Positions 46,101 to 55,614 are shown, counted from the stretch's first letter. The stretch: 64,000 bases of DNA from Kitasatospora phosalacinea (GCF_000717185.1 NZ_JNYE01000078.1:1-64000); one strand, 5' to 3'. A program made the numbers and translations. The notes: generated from the letters alone by a model not told the origin.

Positions 46101-49100
46101 CGGTAGCCGAGGTCGTAGCCGGTGACCGCGCTGACGTACGCCACCTTGCCGGATCCGTCGGGGGCGTCGGCGTAGGTGGTCGTGCTGGTGGGCTTGCCCA
46201 GGACCAGGGAGTCGTACGTCCACTCGGCGAGCTTCTTGCTCGCGTCGGTGGTGCCGGTCCCGTCGTACGAGGCGACCTGTCGGCCGAGCAGGTCGTAGGT
46301 GACACTGGTGGACTTGCCGCGCGCGTCGGTGGTGGTGACGGGGTGTCCGGCCTTGTCGTAGAGCATGGTCGACGTGCCGGCGTCCGGGTCGGTCGAGCTG
46401 GTCTGCTGGCCGAGCAGGTCGTAGGTGTACGTCCACCGGTGGGCCGGGGTGCTGCTGTCCTGGATCCAGAGCGGCTTGCCCGCGACGTCGTACCCGTAGG
46501 TCGTCGCGTCGTAGACGCCGGTCGGGGTGCCGGCCTTGTACTGCCGGATCTCGACCGGGGAGCCGGTGGCGTCGGTGATCGTGGTGGTCGCGTAGCCGCC
46601 GGGCGGCGGGGTGGCGTCGGTGCGCTCGGCGCCCGGGTAGGAGGCCGTGCTGCGCCACTGCTCCTGGCCGTAGGAGATGAACTTGCTGGCGGTGATCCGG
46701 CCGAGGCCGTCGTACTCGTTCCAGGTCTGGGTCGGCACCTGCGAGTCCTGCGGCAGGAACACGGTCGCGATCGGGCCCGAGTCGGCGTTGTGGTACGCCG
46801 GGGTGGACTTGATCTGCCAGCCGTGCGAGTCGTAGGTCGCCTCGGAGATCAGTCGGCCGACCTGGCCCTGCACCGGCATCGACTGCGACTGGCGGACGCG
46901 GCCGAGGCCGTCGTAGATCTGCAGGCTCTTGGCGTAGGTGCGGTCCTCGCGGATGCTCTCGCTGGTGACGACCGACGGGGAGGTCGAGCCGTTCAGCGCG
47001 TAGGTGAACTTCCGGTTGGGCGCGGTCTTCCGGGCGTCCGTGCTGTTCGGGTCGCGGCCGGGCAGCCAGACCGCGGTGAGGCGGCCGAGGGCGTCGTAGG
47101 TCTCCAGCGTGGTGCGGCCGTTCTCGTCGGTCGCCTTGGTGGGCAGGCCGCGAGCGGGGTCGACGACGGTGGTGGACTTCCAGCCGAGCGGGTTGGTGAC
47201 GTCCACCTGGGAGGGCAGCTCACCGGTGGCGGGGGTGTACGCCGTGGTGGTGGTCGCGCCGTTGGGGTGGGCGGTGTCGGTGCGGTTGGGGTCGGTGGTG
47301 GAGACCTGGCGGCCGTAGGCGTCGAACTGCGCCTTGGCGGTCACCCGGTAGTTCGGGGTGTTGTTGGCGCCGTAGGACTCCAGGACGCGGGTCTCGGTCT
47401 GGTCGGCCTTGTCGCCGATGGTGCCCAGCGCCTGGCCGTCGTAGATGGTCAGCGCGTCGGAGACGGTGTTGGCCTGGGTGGGCGTCTGGCCGCAGGCGCC
47501 GGCCAGGGTGAGGATGCGCGAGGGCAGCTCGACCAGGGCCGGGTTGCTGCCCGAGGCGTACGTCATCGAGGTGCACTGGCGCTGCGGGTAGCCGCTGAGC
47601 GTGGTGTCGCCGAGGACGTCCATGGTGACGACGCGTCCGGCGTGGTCCTCGTCGTAGGTGGCGCTGCGCTCGGTGGTCCGCCACTGGCCGTTGGACAGCA
47701 GCGAACGGTTCTTCACGTTGGCCGTGTTGATGTAGCGGGCGGTGACCTTGGGCAGGGTGCCGGGCTGGGTGTGGGTCGCGGTGATCTTGGAGAGCCACGG
47801 GGTGGTGAGCTCGCCGCCGACGACCTTGGCGCCCGCCGCGTCCGACTCGTAGTTCTGGGTCTCCCGGACGAATCCGGCCAGTTCCTCGGCGTCGGTGATC
47901 GACTCGCCCCAGCTGTCGGTGACCTGGCCGCCCATGCCGCGCAGGTAGGTGCTGACCGACTTGGTGCGGGGGCCGTCCGAGCCGGAGCCCGTCGTGGTGG
48001 TGACGGTCTGGTAGCCGCGGAAGTTGTCGTAGGTGCGGGTGTCGTCGTCCGCGAACTCGGAGTCGTTGCGGTGCCAGGCGGCGCCGCCGCCGTAGGCGTA
48101 CTGGGTCTCCTTGGCCACGGTGGAGCTGGTGACCGGCGAGGACTCGACGATCGAGGAGACCAGGTACTTGTGGAACCAGTCGTCGATCGGCTTGGTGCCG
48201 GCCTGCGAGCCCGGGGGGACCCACTTCACCGGCATGCACGCCATGGTGTTCCCGGCCTCGGAGGCCGGCATGGTGTTGTTGACGCGGGAGCACTCGGCGG
48301 GCTTGTAGTTGACGGTGATCCGGCCACCGGTCTCGGTGGTGACCTCCTTCATCCGGGGCCGGTTGAACTGCGGGGCCGCCGGGACCAGGCCGTCGACCCG
48401 GTTGGCCATCTGCATCGCCGTGAAGGACACGGCGGGCAGCGCGATGTCCGCCTGGCCGTTCTTGCCGGTGCGCTGGATCGAGCTCAGCCACAGCGTCGGC
48501 GCGTTGCCGTCACCCGGGTCCGAGAAGACCTGGTTGAGCGCCCAGGAGTCCACCACGCGGGCGGCGCCGCCCACGTACACGGTGGTCTGGATGCCGGTCA
48601 GGCGCTTGGAGGTCCAGAACGACGGGCCGTAGTTGGTGCAGGTGCCGGAGGCGGTGCAGGCCTGGTCGAGCGGGGTGTCGGGCCAGGAGGACTGGTTGGC
48701 CACCACGCGCTGGGCGTCGCTGCAGGTGATCGAACCCGAGGCGAAGCAGCGCTCCGCCGTCGTGAAGTCGATCTTCGAAGCGGGGTTGCCCGCGCCCTTG
48801 GAGGCGATCTGGTCGGACAGCCGCAGGCCGTACTGGATCGAGGAGACGTTGGAGTACCGGTCGTACGCGGTGCGGGTGCCGGTGCCGTTGTTCTGGCCGC
48901 CGCCGCGCGCGTAGTAGTTGGACTCCTTCGCGTACTTGTACTTGATCAGGTTGCCGTGCAGGTCGACGATGTGGTCGAGGTTCCACTGCCAGCCCATCTG
49001 GCACCAGGAGGCCAGGCCGGTCGAGGAGTTGTAGCACGGGTCGCCGGCGTGCGGGTGGTACACCGGGACGGTGTTGACCGAGTTGCTGGCCGGATCGGTG

Positions 49101-50488
49101 TTGTCGCCGCCGGGCAGGTGGTTGGCACCGAAGTAGTACTGGGTGCCGTCGGTGGTGGTGACCTTGAAGCCTTCGCCGTTCCAGGCCCCGTTGGCCAGGC
49201 CGGTCAGCGGGGTGACCAGGGTGCCGTCGTCGCCCTGCAGCCGCAGCACGCCGGTGGTGTCGTCCTTGACCAGGACGCCGGAGTGGCCGGCCAGGTTGAG
49301 CTGGAGCGACTGCCCGGCCCAGCACTCGTCGCCGGACATGTCGATGCCGGCCTTGGCACAGGGCTTGTACGAGCGGGAGATGGAGCCGGCCGAGTAGTCC
49401 CAGCCGTCACCGATCCAGCCCGACTGCGAGTTGGTCGACGCGGTGCGCCCGTCCACCGACGAGGAGTCGTAGCCCAGCACCACGCTGGGAGCGGACCCGC
49501 CGACCGCGGTCGGCATGTCGAAGGTGTACGAGTAGGTGAAGTTGCCGGCGTTCGAGCCGGCGCTCCAGGCCGCGGACGGGGCGATCGCGGTCGCCGCGAA
49601 CGAGCCCGAGGAGCCGGACGGGGCGGCCTGCGCGGCCAGCACCATCGCGCCCGAGGACGCGGCGGCGGTCTGCTGGACGAACCCGGCCTGCACGACGGCG
49701 CTGGTCGAGCCGCCCTCGGCCGAGGCGCGGGTGGTGCCCGCGGCGGGTGCCTCGGGCAGTTGCACGTCGGCGGTCAGCAGGCCCGACAGCGGGTCGACGC
49801 TGGAGGGCACCGGGGTGCTGGTGCGGCACTCCTGGGCGTCCGGCGTGGTGAGCGCGCACTCGGGCAGCAGCACCAGCCGGGCCCGGTCGGACCACATCGC
49901 GTTGCCGGTCAGCGCCTTGACGTCGAGCGAGACCTGGAGCTTGTGGCCGCCCTTGGCGGCGCCGCCGGCCCCTTCCAGCCGGACCACCGGACCGGTCGAG
50001 CCGGCCGCCTTGGCCTTGCCCTCGTCCAGCAGGTCGACCTTGACCGAGGGCGTGCCCGCAGCCTTGTCCTTCGCGGTGCCCAGGTCGGTCAGGAACACCG
50101 GCAGGTCGCCGGCCTTGACCCTGGCCTTGCCGCCGGCCGCCGGAGCGGCCCCGCCACCCAGGCGGCGCGCCGCCTCCTGGTCCGCCGACACGTCGACGAC
50201 CTCGACGGTCGCGCTGCCGGCCTTCGCCGGAGCCACCGCCGAGCGCTTCCACTCCCGCGGCACGCCGCCGGTGGCGGCCGTCCCGCCCGCGCCGTCCGAG
50301 CGCCCGGCCACCGAGTCCGCCTCTTGCAGCGGCGTGGTCGGCGGCACCCAGATCTTCGGCGGCTTCTCGGCGAACGCCGGCGGCGCGCCGAGCAGTGACC
50401 CGGTCACTGCCATGAGCGTCAGCAACCCCAGCGCCCTCGACCGGCCTCTCAACCGGTGGCGCGGGGTGCGTTCACGCTGTGCCCCCAT
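43190..50488 (-). CDS. RHS polymorphic toxin with Hint domain and SCP1.201/DddA-like cytosine deaminase tip
   Basis: 2432 aa; ATG preceded by GGGGAGA. A signal peptide ends APPAFA near 40. The body (about 300-1900) is YD/RHS repeat shell (YDALGRL, YDLLGQQ, YDGLGRV and similar), closing with the RHS core GARQYDPKTGRFLSVDP at about 1910 and ADPDG near 1945. A pretoxin helix region and an Ala/Glu/Lys coiled segment (about 2090-2140) follow. Residues 2148-2298 are a Hint domain: Cys after GGS, FPAGTLVQLADGS, TSTAHHAYW and a C-terminal VHN before C2299. Self-cleavage there would free a 134-residue tip with ETHVEAQ (H2366, E2368) and HPRGVCYTC (C2396, C2399), the zinc deaminase signature of the SCP1.201/DddA family. 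The toxin probably deaminates cytosine in DNA of competitors. Confidence 0.9.
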   Translation of the reverse strand: MGAQRERTPRHRLRGRSRALGLLTLMAVTGSLLGAPPAFAEKPPKIWVPPTTPLQEADSVAGRSDGAGGTAATGGVPREWKRSAVAPAKAGSATVEVVDVSADQEAARRLGGGAAPAAGGKARVKAGDLPVFLTDLGTAKDKAAGTPSVKVDLLDEGKAKAAGSTGPVVRLEGAGGAAKGGHKLQVSLDVKALTGNAMWSDRARLVLLPECALTTPDAQECRTSTPVPSSVDPLSGLLTADVQLPEAPAAGTTRASAEGGSTSAVVQAGFVQQTAAASSGAMVLAAQAAPSGSSGSFAATAIAPSAAWSAGSNAGNFTYSYTFDMPTAVGGSAPSVVLGYDSSSVDGRTASTNSQSGWIGDGWDYSAGSISRSYKPCAKAGIDMSGDECWAGQSLQLNLAGHSGVLVKDDTTGVLRLQGDDGTLVTPLTGLANGAWNGEGFKVTTTDGTQYYFGANHLPGGDNTDPASNSVNTVPVYHPHAGDPCYNSSTGLASWCQMGWQWNLDHIVDLHGNLIKYKYAKESNYYARGGGQNNGTGTRTAYDRYSNVSSIQYGLRLSDQIASKGAGNPASKIDFTTAERCFASGSITCSDAQRVVANQSSWPDTPLDQACTASGTCTNYGPSFWTSKRLTGIQTTVYVGGAARVVDSWALNQVFSDPGDGNAPTLWLSSIQRTGKNGQADIALPAVSFTAMQMANRVDGLVPAAPQFNRPRMKEVTTETGGRITVNYKPAECSRVNNTMPASEAGNTMACMPVKWVPPGSQAGTKPIDDWFHKYLVSSIVESSPVTSSTVAKETQYAYGGGAAWHRNDSEFADDDTRTYDNFRGYQTVTTTTGSGSDGPRTKSVSTYLRGMGGQVTDSWGESITDAEELAGFVRETQNYESDAAGAKVVGGELTTPWLSKITATHTQPGTLPKVTARYINTANVKNRSLLSNGQWRTTERSATYDEDHAGRVVTMDVLGDTTLSGYPQRQCTSMTYASGSNPALVELPSRILTLAGACGQTPTQANTVSDALTIYDGQALGTIGDKADQTETRVLESYGANNTPNYRVTAKAQFDAYGRQVSTTDPNRTDTAHPNGATTTTAYTPATGELPSQVDVTNPLGWKSTTVVDPARGLPTKATDENGRTTLETYDALGRLTAVWLPGRDPNSTDARKTAPNRKFTYALNGSTSPSVVTSESIREDRTYAKSLQIYDGLGRVRQSQSMPVQGQVGRLISEATYDSHGWQIKSTPAYHNADSGPIATVFLPQDSQVPTQTWNEYDGLGRITASKFISYGQEQWRSTASYPGAERTDATPPPGGYATTTITDATGSPVEIRQYKAGTPTGVYDATTYGYDVAGKPLWIQDSSTPAHRWTYTYDLLGQQTSSTDPDAGTSTMLYDKAGHPVTTTDARGKSTSVTYDLLGRQVASYDGTGTTDASKKLAEWTYDSLVLGKPTSTTTYADAPDGSGKVAYVSAVTGYDLGYRPTGTSITIPSVAKEEKLAKTYSWTNSYSLVLGLARSTTLPAVGGLAAETVGNSYDVDGNFQTSSGLDYYVQDMQYDAFGRPTRTTVGASGKQVVSTQQYDPGTGNVVQSTLDKQTAATTHVDLTNYTYNKVGSMTSAKTVQDGTSTDLQCFTYDYLGRLSSAWTDKGTTTTAPAPSVQGIGSCTNATEPTAATASARIGGPAPYWQTYSYDLTGNRTKLVQHDITGAVVNDRQTDQTFAPGPNTATNDPTTGGGTGGPHALLTSKTSANGTSKVTTSTYDATGNTTSVTDTTGTKTLTWDNQGKLTKVHDTAAPAADTSYVYGPDGSQLIRRVGGKTTLNLGTDEVTLDTATGKTTATRYYPAPGGLTITRTADDAGATVLYYQASDPHGTAGVQLDAANLTVARRPTDPFGNARGTQPGNGVWAGDKGFVGGTIEGTGFTNLGARQYDPKTGRFLSVDPVFNGSDPQSWNAYAYADNNPVDHADPDGTCIPDDTGRCMSAAGWDAYAAGKTGLDQGNGGSGKDSSSTTPASKAAQGAKNEALRQKQAADAALAKAKQAREELVKQIIDVVGDLIGFNDARDCFTKGDVMGCVNTALNFVPWSKVFKAVKVGIKAFKLWREGEKAYDAIRSAERVAKGAEEALSVARKTEKEVAEAEAQAAKAAEADAAKAVEADAAKADSGGSCPINGNSFPAGTLVQLADGSTEPINQLELGDLVLATDPQTGETRPEPVVATIVGHNDIDFTDLTVRGSSDSELEKITSTAHHAYWDETSRSWVDATDVPVGHELRTVDGTDVTVIATRSYGTPPSSAYNLTVADLHTYYVLAGATPLLVHNCPTAEEGAHARASESAARSSNPGGSTGDEGATGGFLRLQGHSDHDLVSSKPYPGYKPPKGAKEGWETHVEAQAAALMHKYKDEVKSGILMITHPRGVCYTCLATIRDMLPTGSTLTVYFQRGRKFYKAGTFVGN

Positions 50489-50819
50489 ATGAATCTCCCC
50501 AGATTATGTGGGACCACGCACAAAAGACGCCCCGTCAGGAAACAGGACGCCATGAATTGCATGCGCGATGGTCGACACCGAAACTAGAGATCATGGGACT
50601 GTCAACACCAGCCCCCAACAGGCAACTTAACCATTCTGTTACCGCCGACCCCGACCGGCCGAGAACTTTCTCGAAATCCCCCCGGGAAACCATGGGGAAG
50701 ATGCGCCTGATACCGCCCCGGCGGAATTCCTCCAGCGAATTCCGGGCGGATTTCCGGGGCGGTGGGCCGGGCCGGGGGCGCGAGTGGCACCCCCGGCCGG
50801 GCTGGTCAGGCCGGTCCGG
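50489..50819. other. 331-bp intergenic region upstream of the RHS toxin
   Basis: No gene supported. It is less GC-rich than its flanks at 50500-50700. On the minus strand a perfect TTGACA (50605-50600) lies about 110 nt before the toxin ATG, but no good -10 follows at 16-18 nt. A GGAATTC/GAATTCC hairpin lies near 50728-50748, and the terminator of the lectin gene at 50766-50802. Confidence 0.5.
50766..50802 (-). terminator. stem-loop after the LamG/lectin gene
   Basis: A 13-bp stem with one mismatch (arms GCCGGGCCGGGGG and CCCCCGGCCGGGC) and an 11-nt loop, 18 nt past the stop at 50820. It suggests the lectin gene and the RHS toxin gene are separate transcripts. Confidence 0.75.
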
Positions 50820-53800
50820 TCAGGCGATCGCCCCCATGCCCCAGCGCTGCGGGTAGGTCTGGTTGCAGTCCCAGATCTGGAGCTGCGTCCCGTTGGTGAG
50901 GGTGCCGTTCGGGATGTCCAGGCAGCGGCCGGACATCGGGTTGTAGAGCGAGCCGTCGGCGCGGTAGAGCCACTGCTGGGCGGCATTGCCCTTGCAGTCC
51001 CAGAGCTGGATCTTGGTGCCGTTGCCGGTGGCCGCGCCCGTCACGTCGAGGCAGCGGGTGAGCACCTTGATGGAGCCGTCCGACTGCGCGGTGGCCTGCT
51101 GGGCGGTGCTCGGGTTGCAGTCCCAGAGCTGGATCGCGGTGCCGTTGGCGTCCACGCTGCTGTTGGCGTCCAGGCACTTGTTGGAGCCGACGGCGGTCGG
51201 CAGGTTCGCCATGATCCGGCTGGCGGCGGTGCTCGGGTCGGTCGGGACGTCGAACACCTCGACGTCGCTGACGTTGCCGTTGAACGCGGCGGAGAGCGCG
51301 CCCGCCTCCTGGGAGTTGCCGATCACCAGCGGTCCGCTGTAGCCGAACTTGCCGGCGTGGTAGCTGCTGCCCGCGAGCACCCCGTTGACGTACAGCGACA
51401 TGCCTCCGGTGGTGGCGTTGTAGCTGGCGGTCAGCCGGTCCCAGCGGTCCGCCTGGTAGCGGGCGGCGCTGGTGCTGGCGTCCGCCGTCTGGTGGTAGCT
51501 CGGGCTGGCGTTGTCGGTGGTGGCCATGCCGAAGCGCCAGGTGCCGTCCTTGTCCGGCCAGAGGATGAACCCGCTGGAGGTGGCGCCCTTGCTGGACAGG
51601 ACCGAACCGCTCACGCCGGCCGGCTTGGCCCAGACGCTGACGGTGAACGACTTCGAGGTGTCGACCTTGACCTGCTGGGTCTGGCCGGCCCCGTAGGAGA
51701 TCACCGAGTTGGCACCGGCCGCGCCGGTACCGCCGCCGAAGTGCGCGACGGTGGTGCTCCTGCCGTTGACCGTGTCGGCCGGGAAGGTGACCGCGCTGCC
51801 GGCCGTCATCGGGCTCTTGCCGTAGACGTCGGTGACGATGGAGCCGCCGGGGTTGGTGAGCTTCAGCCGGGCGACCGTGCGGCGGCTGTCACCCTGGTCG
51901 TACGGGGTGGTGGCGAAGCCGTTCACCACGGTGGAGCCGGTGGCGGCGGTGCCGGGCCACACCTTGAGGCGGTTGGTGGTGTCCAGGGCCCAGAGGTCGG
52001 GCAGGCCGTCCTTGGTGGCGTCGCCGCTGGAGCCGATCTGCGGGTAGGCGGCGACGGTGAACTTCTGGGTGCCGACGGTCCGGGCCTTGCTGGTCGGGTC
52101 GACCAGGTTGCCGAAGTCCAGGCGGCCGTTGGCGTCGAGCTTGATGTCGTAGGCCCGGATGGTGCCGTCGGCCTTGTCCCGGGTCCACACGGTGGGCTGG
52201 GCGGTGCCGGAGGCCTTGCCGGGGTTGATCAGCTCGTAGTTGTCCCAGTTCGCGGCCGAGACCTTGACGACCGGAGCCGCCACGTCGTTGGTGAACAGGG
52301 TGCGGTAGAGCCAGAGGTTGCCGTTCTCCACGGTGAGCAGCGCGGTCTGGTCCTGCGGGACCTTGCTGGTCTCGCCCTTGGCGGCGGGGGCACTGGTACG
52401 GCCGAGCGCGACCACCTGGGTCAGCTTGCTCCAGTCGTAGGTCCAGTTGGCCGGCTCCGTCTGGGAGACAGTGCCGTCCGCGCCGACGAAGTCGGGGTAG
52501 TCCGGCTTGGCGAGGAGCACCGGCGCCTTGAAGGTGCCGTCGCCGTTGTTCTGGTACAGGTACAGGTTGGAGGCCAGGGGCGTGGTGCCGGAGACCGCGT
52601 TGGTCCACGCGACGGTGTCGTCCACCGGGGTGGGCGTCTGGCGCAGGGCGCCGAGGTGGGTGGTGCGGACGGTCGTGGTGGCGTCGCCCTTCCAGGAGGT
52701 GCCGCCGGGGGCGAGGCCGACCGGGGCGCCCTGGATGGCGGTCATGTCGCTGTCCAGGCCGATGACCCGCAGGTTGCCGAGGGCGTCCGGGGCGAGGACG
52801 TCGCCGCGGCCGTCGCCGTCGAGGTCGCCGGGGGCACCGGCGGCGCTGCTGGCGTCCCAGGGGGCGTAGAAGGTGTAGGGCAGCGGCTGGCTGTAGTTGC
52901 CGGCCACGTCCATCGCCTGCACGTACAGGGTGTTGGTGCCCCAGCGGGGCGGCCGGTAGGAGATGGTTCCGGTGACGCGGGTGGCGTCGCTGAGGTCCCG
53001 GGTCTTCACCACGCCGTCCTTGTTGGCCGTACCGGTGGCGTCGCAGGACCAGCCGGTGACGGCGGTCGGGTCGGTGCTCCAGCGGATGCAGGCCGGGCCG
53101 GAGGCGCGCAGGCCGGACGCGGGAGCCGGGTCGCTGGCGGTGAGGGTGAGGGTGCCGTCCTCGCCGGCCTTCTTCTTCGGGACGGCGCCGATGGTGCCGC
53201 TGGCCGGGAAGTCGGCGGAGGAGACGCCCACCCGGGGCGGGGTCTTGTCGACCCGGAAGTAGCACCAGGGGGTGTCACCGGAGGTCAGCGAGCCGTCGGT
53301 GACGTTCGCCAGCCAGCCGTACTGGTGGCCGTCGGTCATCCGGTCGACGGAGGCCGTGGCACTGCCGTAGCTGCCGGCCCCGCCGCTGCTGGGGTAGGCG
53401 TGCCAGGTGCTGTCGTTGTCGTCCCAGATGTGGAAGTTGACGGTGGTGCCGGCGCCGATCGGCGACCAGGCGCTGGCGTTCAGGTAGACGTACTGGTTGG
53501 CGCCGACCCAGCCCGCGTTGTCCCAGGCGTTGCCGCCCGGGGTCTGGCAGTCGTTGCCCTGGGTGCCGAAGGTCGGGTCGTTGGTGAAGCCGGGCATCGG
53601 GGTGGTCCGCGGGTACCAGATCGTCGGCGTGATGTCGTAGACGGTGCTGATGTGCGCGTTGGAGCCGATGTGGTGGCGCAGCAGCTTGTCGGTCTCGTTC
53701 TCGGCCGAGATGCCGATCGTCCAGTTGGGGGTCTTCTCGTTGACGATCTTCTGCATCCACCAGGTGACGTCCCAGCTGATGGTGCCGGTGCCGGTGCCGG

Positions 53801-55223
53801 TGACGTCGGCGTTGGACGCCCAGGTGCAGCCGGTCATCTTGCCGTTGGTGCCGCACGGCTGGTTGTTCCAGGTGGTGGTGCCCTGGAAGGCCGGGGCGCT
53901 GTACACGTTCAGCGTCGACTTGGTGGACGGGGAGGAGGCGTCGACGACGGTGGTGGACAGGGTGGCGCGGTTGACGGTCGCGGTGCCGTGGCCGCCGCCC
54001 TCGAACAGGCCGTCGGGGCTGGGGATCTGGTAGTACGCGCGGTAGCGGCCGTAGCCGGTGCAGTCCGAGTAACCGCAGTAGCCGACGCCCAGCGAGCTGA
54101 GGGTGTTGACGTTGGCGGTGTCGGGGTGGTTCTCCTGGACCTGCGCGTTGACCGTGGCGCCCTTGTCGACGCTGGTCTCGGGGTCGAGGTACCAGGGGCC
54201 GGTGCCCTGGCCGAAGGTGGCCGGGTCCGGGGTCAGCACCAGCTCGGTGTCACTGACGGAGATCCCGATCTCGGAGACCGCGGCGGCGGCGCCGGGCCGC
54301 TCGGCGTTCGAGGACTCGGCCTCGGCCTCCGCCTCGGCGGCGCCGGGCGCGGCGAACAGCGACTTGGCCTGGACGCCATCGGACTTGACCACGGGGGCAG
54401 GCTCGGGGACGGGGGTGGAGTCCCACTGGAACGGGGTCGGCGCGTGGAAGCGCGTCCTGCCCTGGGCGTCCTTGAACGAGACGTTGCCTGCCTCGTCGGT
54501 GTCGGCCTTCACGCCGGTGGTCTCCAGCGGGAAGCGCAGGCTCTTCAGCCGCGGGTCGGCGGCGGCCTGCGCGGTCTTGACCACGATCACGTCGCGCCAG
54601 CCGCCGTCCGGACGGGCCGTCACCAGCAGGTCCACGTCGGGCAGCACGGAGGCGTAGGTCGCGGTCGGGCCGTCCAGGGTCGGCTTCGGCAACGGGAACG
54701 GGGCGCTGATCGCCATCGAGGTGCCGTCGGCCGTGGTGATCTTCGCCAGCGGGCCGCTGCCGCCGCCGGAGAGCACCAGGTCGGAGCCGGTCAGCGCCGG
54801 GGTGACGGTGCCGTCCGCGTTGGCCCGCAGGCTCGCGTCGAGTTCCTGCCAGGTGCCGTTGCGCTTGGTCCGGACGTCCTGGGCGTTGGCCTCCGAGGAC
54901 AGCGTCCGGCCGTCGGGGTTGGCGAAGACCTCGGTCGTCTCGTTGGTCATCGAGTCGATCCGGACCTGCTTGCCGGTCTCCTGGGCCTGCCGGAGCGCCG
55001 AGCGGATCGCCCTGGTCTGCTCGCTCTCGGCCTGCGGCTGCGCGCTGTCCGCGCCCGCGGTGGACGCCGGCACGGGCGTCTGGTCGACGGCCCGGGCGGC
55101 CGGGGAGCAGAGCGCGGTGAGCACGAGCGCCGTGGCCGCGGCCACCGTCGCGCGACCGAGCACGCCCCTCCGGTCGGTTCCGGCACACCGGGGACGGTGT
55201 CTCGGTGAGGTCGTATCGGACAT
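50820..55223 (-). CDS. large secreted protein with FG-GAP, LamG and ricin-type lectin domains
   Basis: 1467 aa from the ATG at 55223. The signal peptide has a hydrophobic core ATVAAATALVLTALC and a cut near ARA|VDQ. A broad N-terminal region of the DNRLRE-like type found beside actinobacterial RHS proteins (TYASVLPDVDLLV, TFGQGTGPWYLDPE, TTWNNQPC) is followed by Ig-like segments. FG-GAP-like repeats come next (GDLDGDGRGDVLAPD, DATKDGLPDLWALD). A LamG jelly roll spans about 1150-1325 (SFTVSVWAKP, SLYVNGVLAG, NGNVSDVEVFD), and a C-terminal ricin-B trefoil has three QLWDC/QIWDC units. Carbohydrate or surface binding is expected. It is encoded just upstream of the toxin on the same strand and may be an accessory or adhesin; no catalytic domain is evident. 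Confidence 0.85.
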   Translation of the reverse strand: MSDTTSPRHRPRCAGTDRRGVLGRATVAAATALVLTALCSPAARAVDQTPVPASTAGADSAQPQAESEQTRAIRSALRQAQETGKQVRIDSMTNETTEVFANPDGRTLSSEANAQDVRTKRNGTWQELDASLRANADGTVTPALTGSDLVLSGGGSGPLAKITTADGTSMAISAPFPLPKPTLDGPTATYASVLPDVDLLVTARPDGGWRDVIVVKTAQAAADPRLKSLRFPLETTGVKADTDEAGNVSFKDAQGRTRFHAPTPFQWDSTPVPEPAPVVKSDGVQAKSLFAAPGAAEAEAEAESSNAERPGAAAAVSEIGISVSDTELVLTPDPATFGQGTGPWYLDPETSVDKGATVNAQVQENHPDTANVNTLSSLGVGYCGYSDCTGYGRYRAYYQIPSPDGLFEGGGHGTATVNRATLSTTVVDASSPSTKSTLNVYSAPAFQGTTTWNNQPCGTNGKMTGCTWASNADVTGTGTGTISWDVTWWMQKIVNEKTPNWTIGISAENETDKLLRHHIGSNAHISTVYDITPTIWYPRTTPMPGFTNDPTFGTQGNDCQTPGGNAWDNAGWVGANQYVYLNASAWSPIGAGTTVNFHIWDDNDSTWHAYPSSGGAGSYGSATASVDRMTDGHQYGWLANVTDGSLTSGDTPWCYFRVDKTPPRVGVSSADFPASGTIGAVPKKKAGEDGTLTLTASDPAPASGLRASGPACIRWSTDPTAVTGWSCDATGTANKDGVVKTRDLSDATRVTGTISYRPPRWGTNTLYVQAMDVAGNYSQPLPYTFYAPWDASSAAGAPGDLDGDGRGDVLAPDALGNLRVIGLDSDMTAIQGAPVGLAPGGTSWKGDATTTVRTTHLGALRQTPTPVDDTVAWTNAVSGTTPLASNLYLYQNNGDGTFKAPVLLAKPDYPDFVGADGTVSQTEPANWTYDWSKLTQVVALGRTSAPAAKGETSKVPQDQTALLTVENGNLWLYRTLFTNDVAAPVVKVSAANWDNYELINPGKASGTAQPTVWTRDKADGTIRAYDIKLDANGRLDFGNLVDPTSKARTVGTQKFTVAAYPQIGSSGDATKDGLPDLWALDTTNRLKVWPGTAATGSTVVNGFATTPYDQGDSRRTVARLKLTNPGGSIVTDVYGKSPMTAGSAVTFPADTVNGRSTTVAHFGGGTGAAGANSVISYGAGQTQQVKVDTSKSFTVSVWAKPAGVSGSVLSSKGATSSGFILWPDKDGTWRFGMATTDNASPSYHQTADASTSAARYQADRWDRLTASYNATTGGMSLYVNGVLAGSSYHAGKFGYSGPLVIGNSQEAGALSAAFNGNVSDVEVFDVPTDPSTAASRIMANLPTAVGSNKCLDANSSVDANGTAIQLWDCNPSTAQQATAQSDGSIKVLTRCLDVTGAATGNGTKIQLWDCKGNAAQQWLYRADGSLYNPMSGRCLDIPNGTLTNGTQLQIWDCNQTYPQRWGMGAIA

Positions 55224-55281
55224 GGCGCGCGCGGTCTCCCTCCGAGCTGCCCGCCCTCGATGAGCAGGCATTCGAACGGGA

Positions 55282-55311
55282 ACAATGCAGCCTCCACGAA
55301 GAGGGGGTCAA
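55282..55311 (-). promoter_or_regulatory. candidate promoter of the LamG/lectin gene
   Basis: On the minus strand TTGACC (55311-55306), 18-nt spacer and CATTGT (55287-55282), giving a leader of about 55 nt to the ATG at 55223. Confidence 0.45.
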
Positions 55312-55560
55312 GCCCCGGCAACGAGATGCCCGATATTGCCCCGAATATTCGTCAATGAATCCTCTCGGGCGCCTTCTTCAACCGATTTCGCGGCACGACC
55401 GAATGCCGCTGACCTGCATTGACGATGAGTTCGTTGACAGATCAAGGCACTTCGGGAAAGTGGGTGGGAGCGAAGATTGGAGACGCATCGTCAGATTCCG
55501 ATGGACGGTCAGATCAAGTCACTTCCAAGCGCATTGGACGAACTGACCGTGCATCAGAAA

Positions 55561-55586
55561 GCGGTCGGCGCATATGTGCCGACCGC
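55561..55586 (-). terminator. stem-loop after arsR
   Basis: Perfect 9-bp arms GCGGTCGGC/GCCGACCGC with an 8-nt loop, 28 nt past the ArsR stop. Confidence 0.65.
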
Positions 55587-55614
55587 CTGACTTGTCCCAC
55601 TACGGCAGGACCGC

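Larger units (their letters stand above)
55224..55614. other. 391-bp AT-richer intergenic region upstream of the lectin gene
   Basis: No gene supported. Contents: the lectin promoter (55282-55311), palindrome CGAATATTCG at 55342-55351, an imperfect 16-bp direct repeat CAGATCAAGxCACTTC at 55438 and 55510, and a hairpin at 55561-55586. Base composition contrasts sharply with the core genes, as expected at the edge of acquired DNA. Confidence 0.55.

Noticed and set aside
44123..50398. 2091-codon open frame on the plus strand opposite the RHS toxin
   Set aside because: Mirror of the toxin's codon bias; the peptide is Gly/Val/Arg low-complexity with no domain, whereas the minus strand encodes recognisable RHS, Hint and deaminase motifs.
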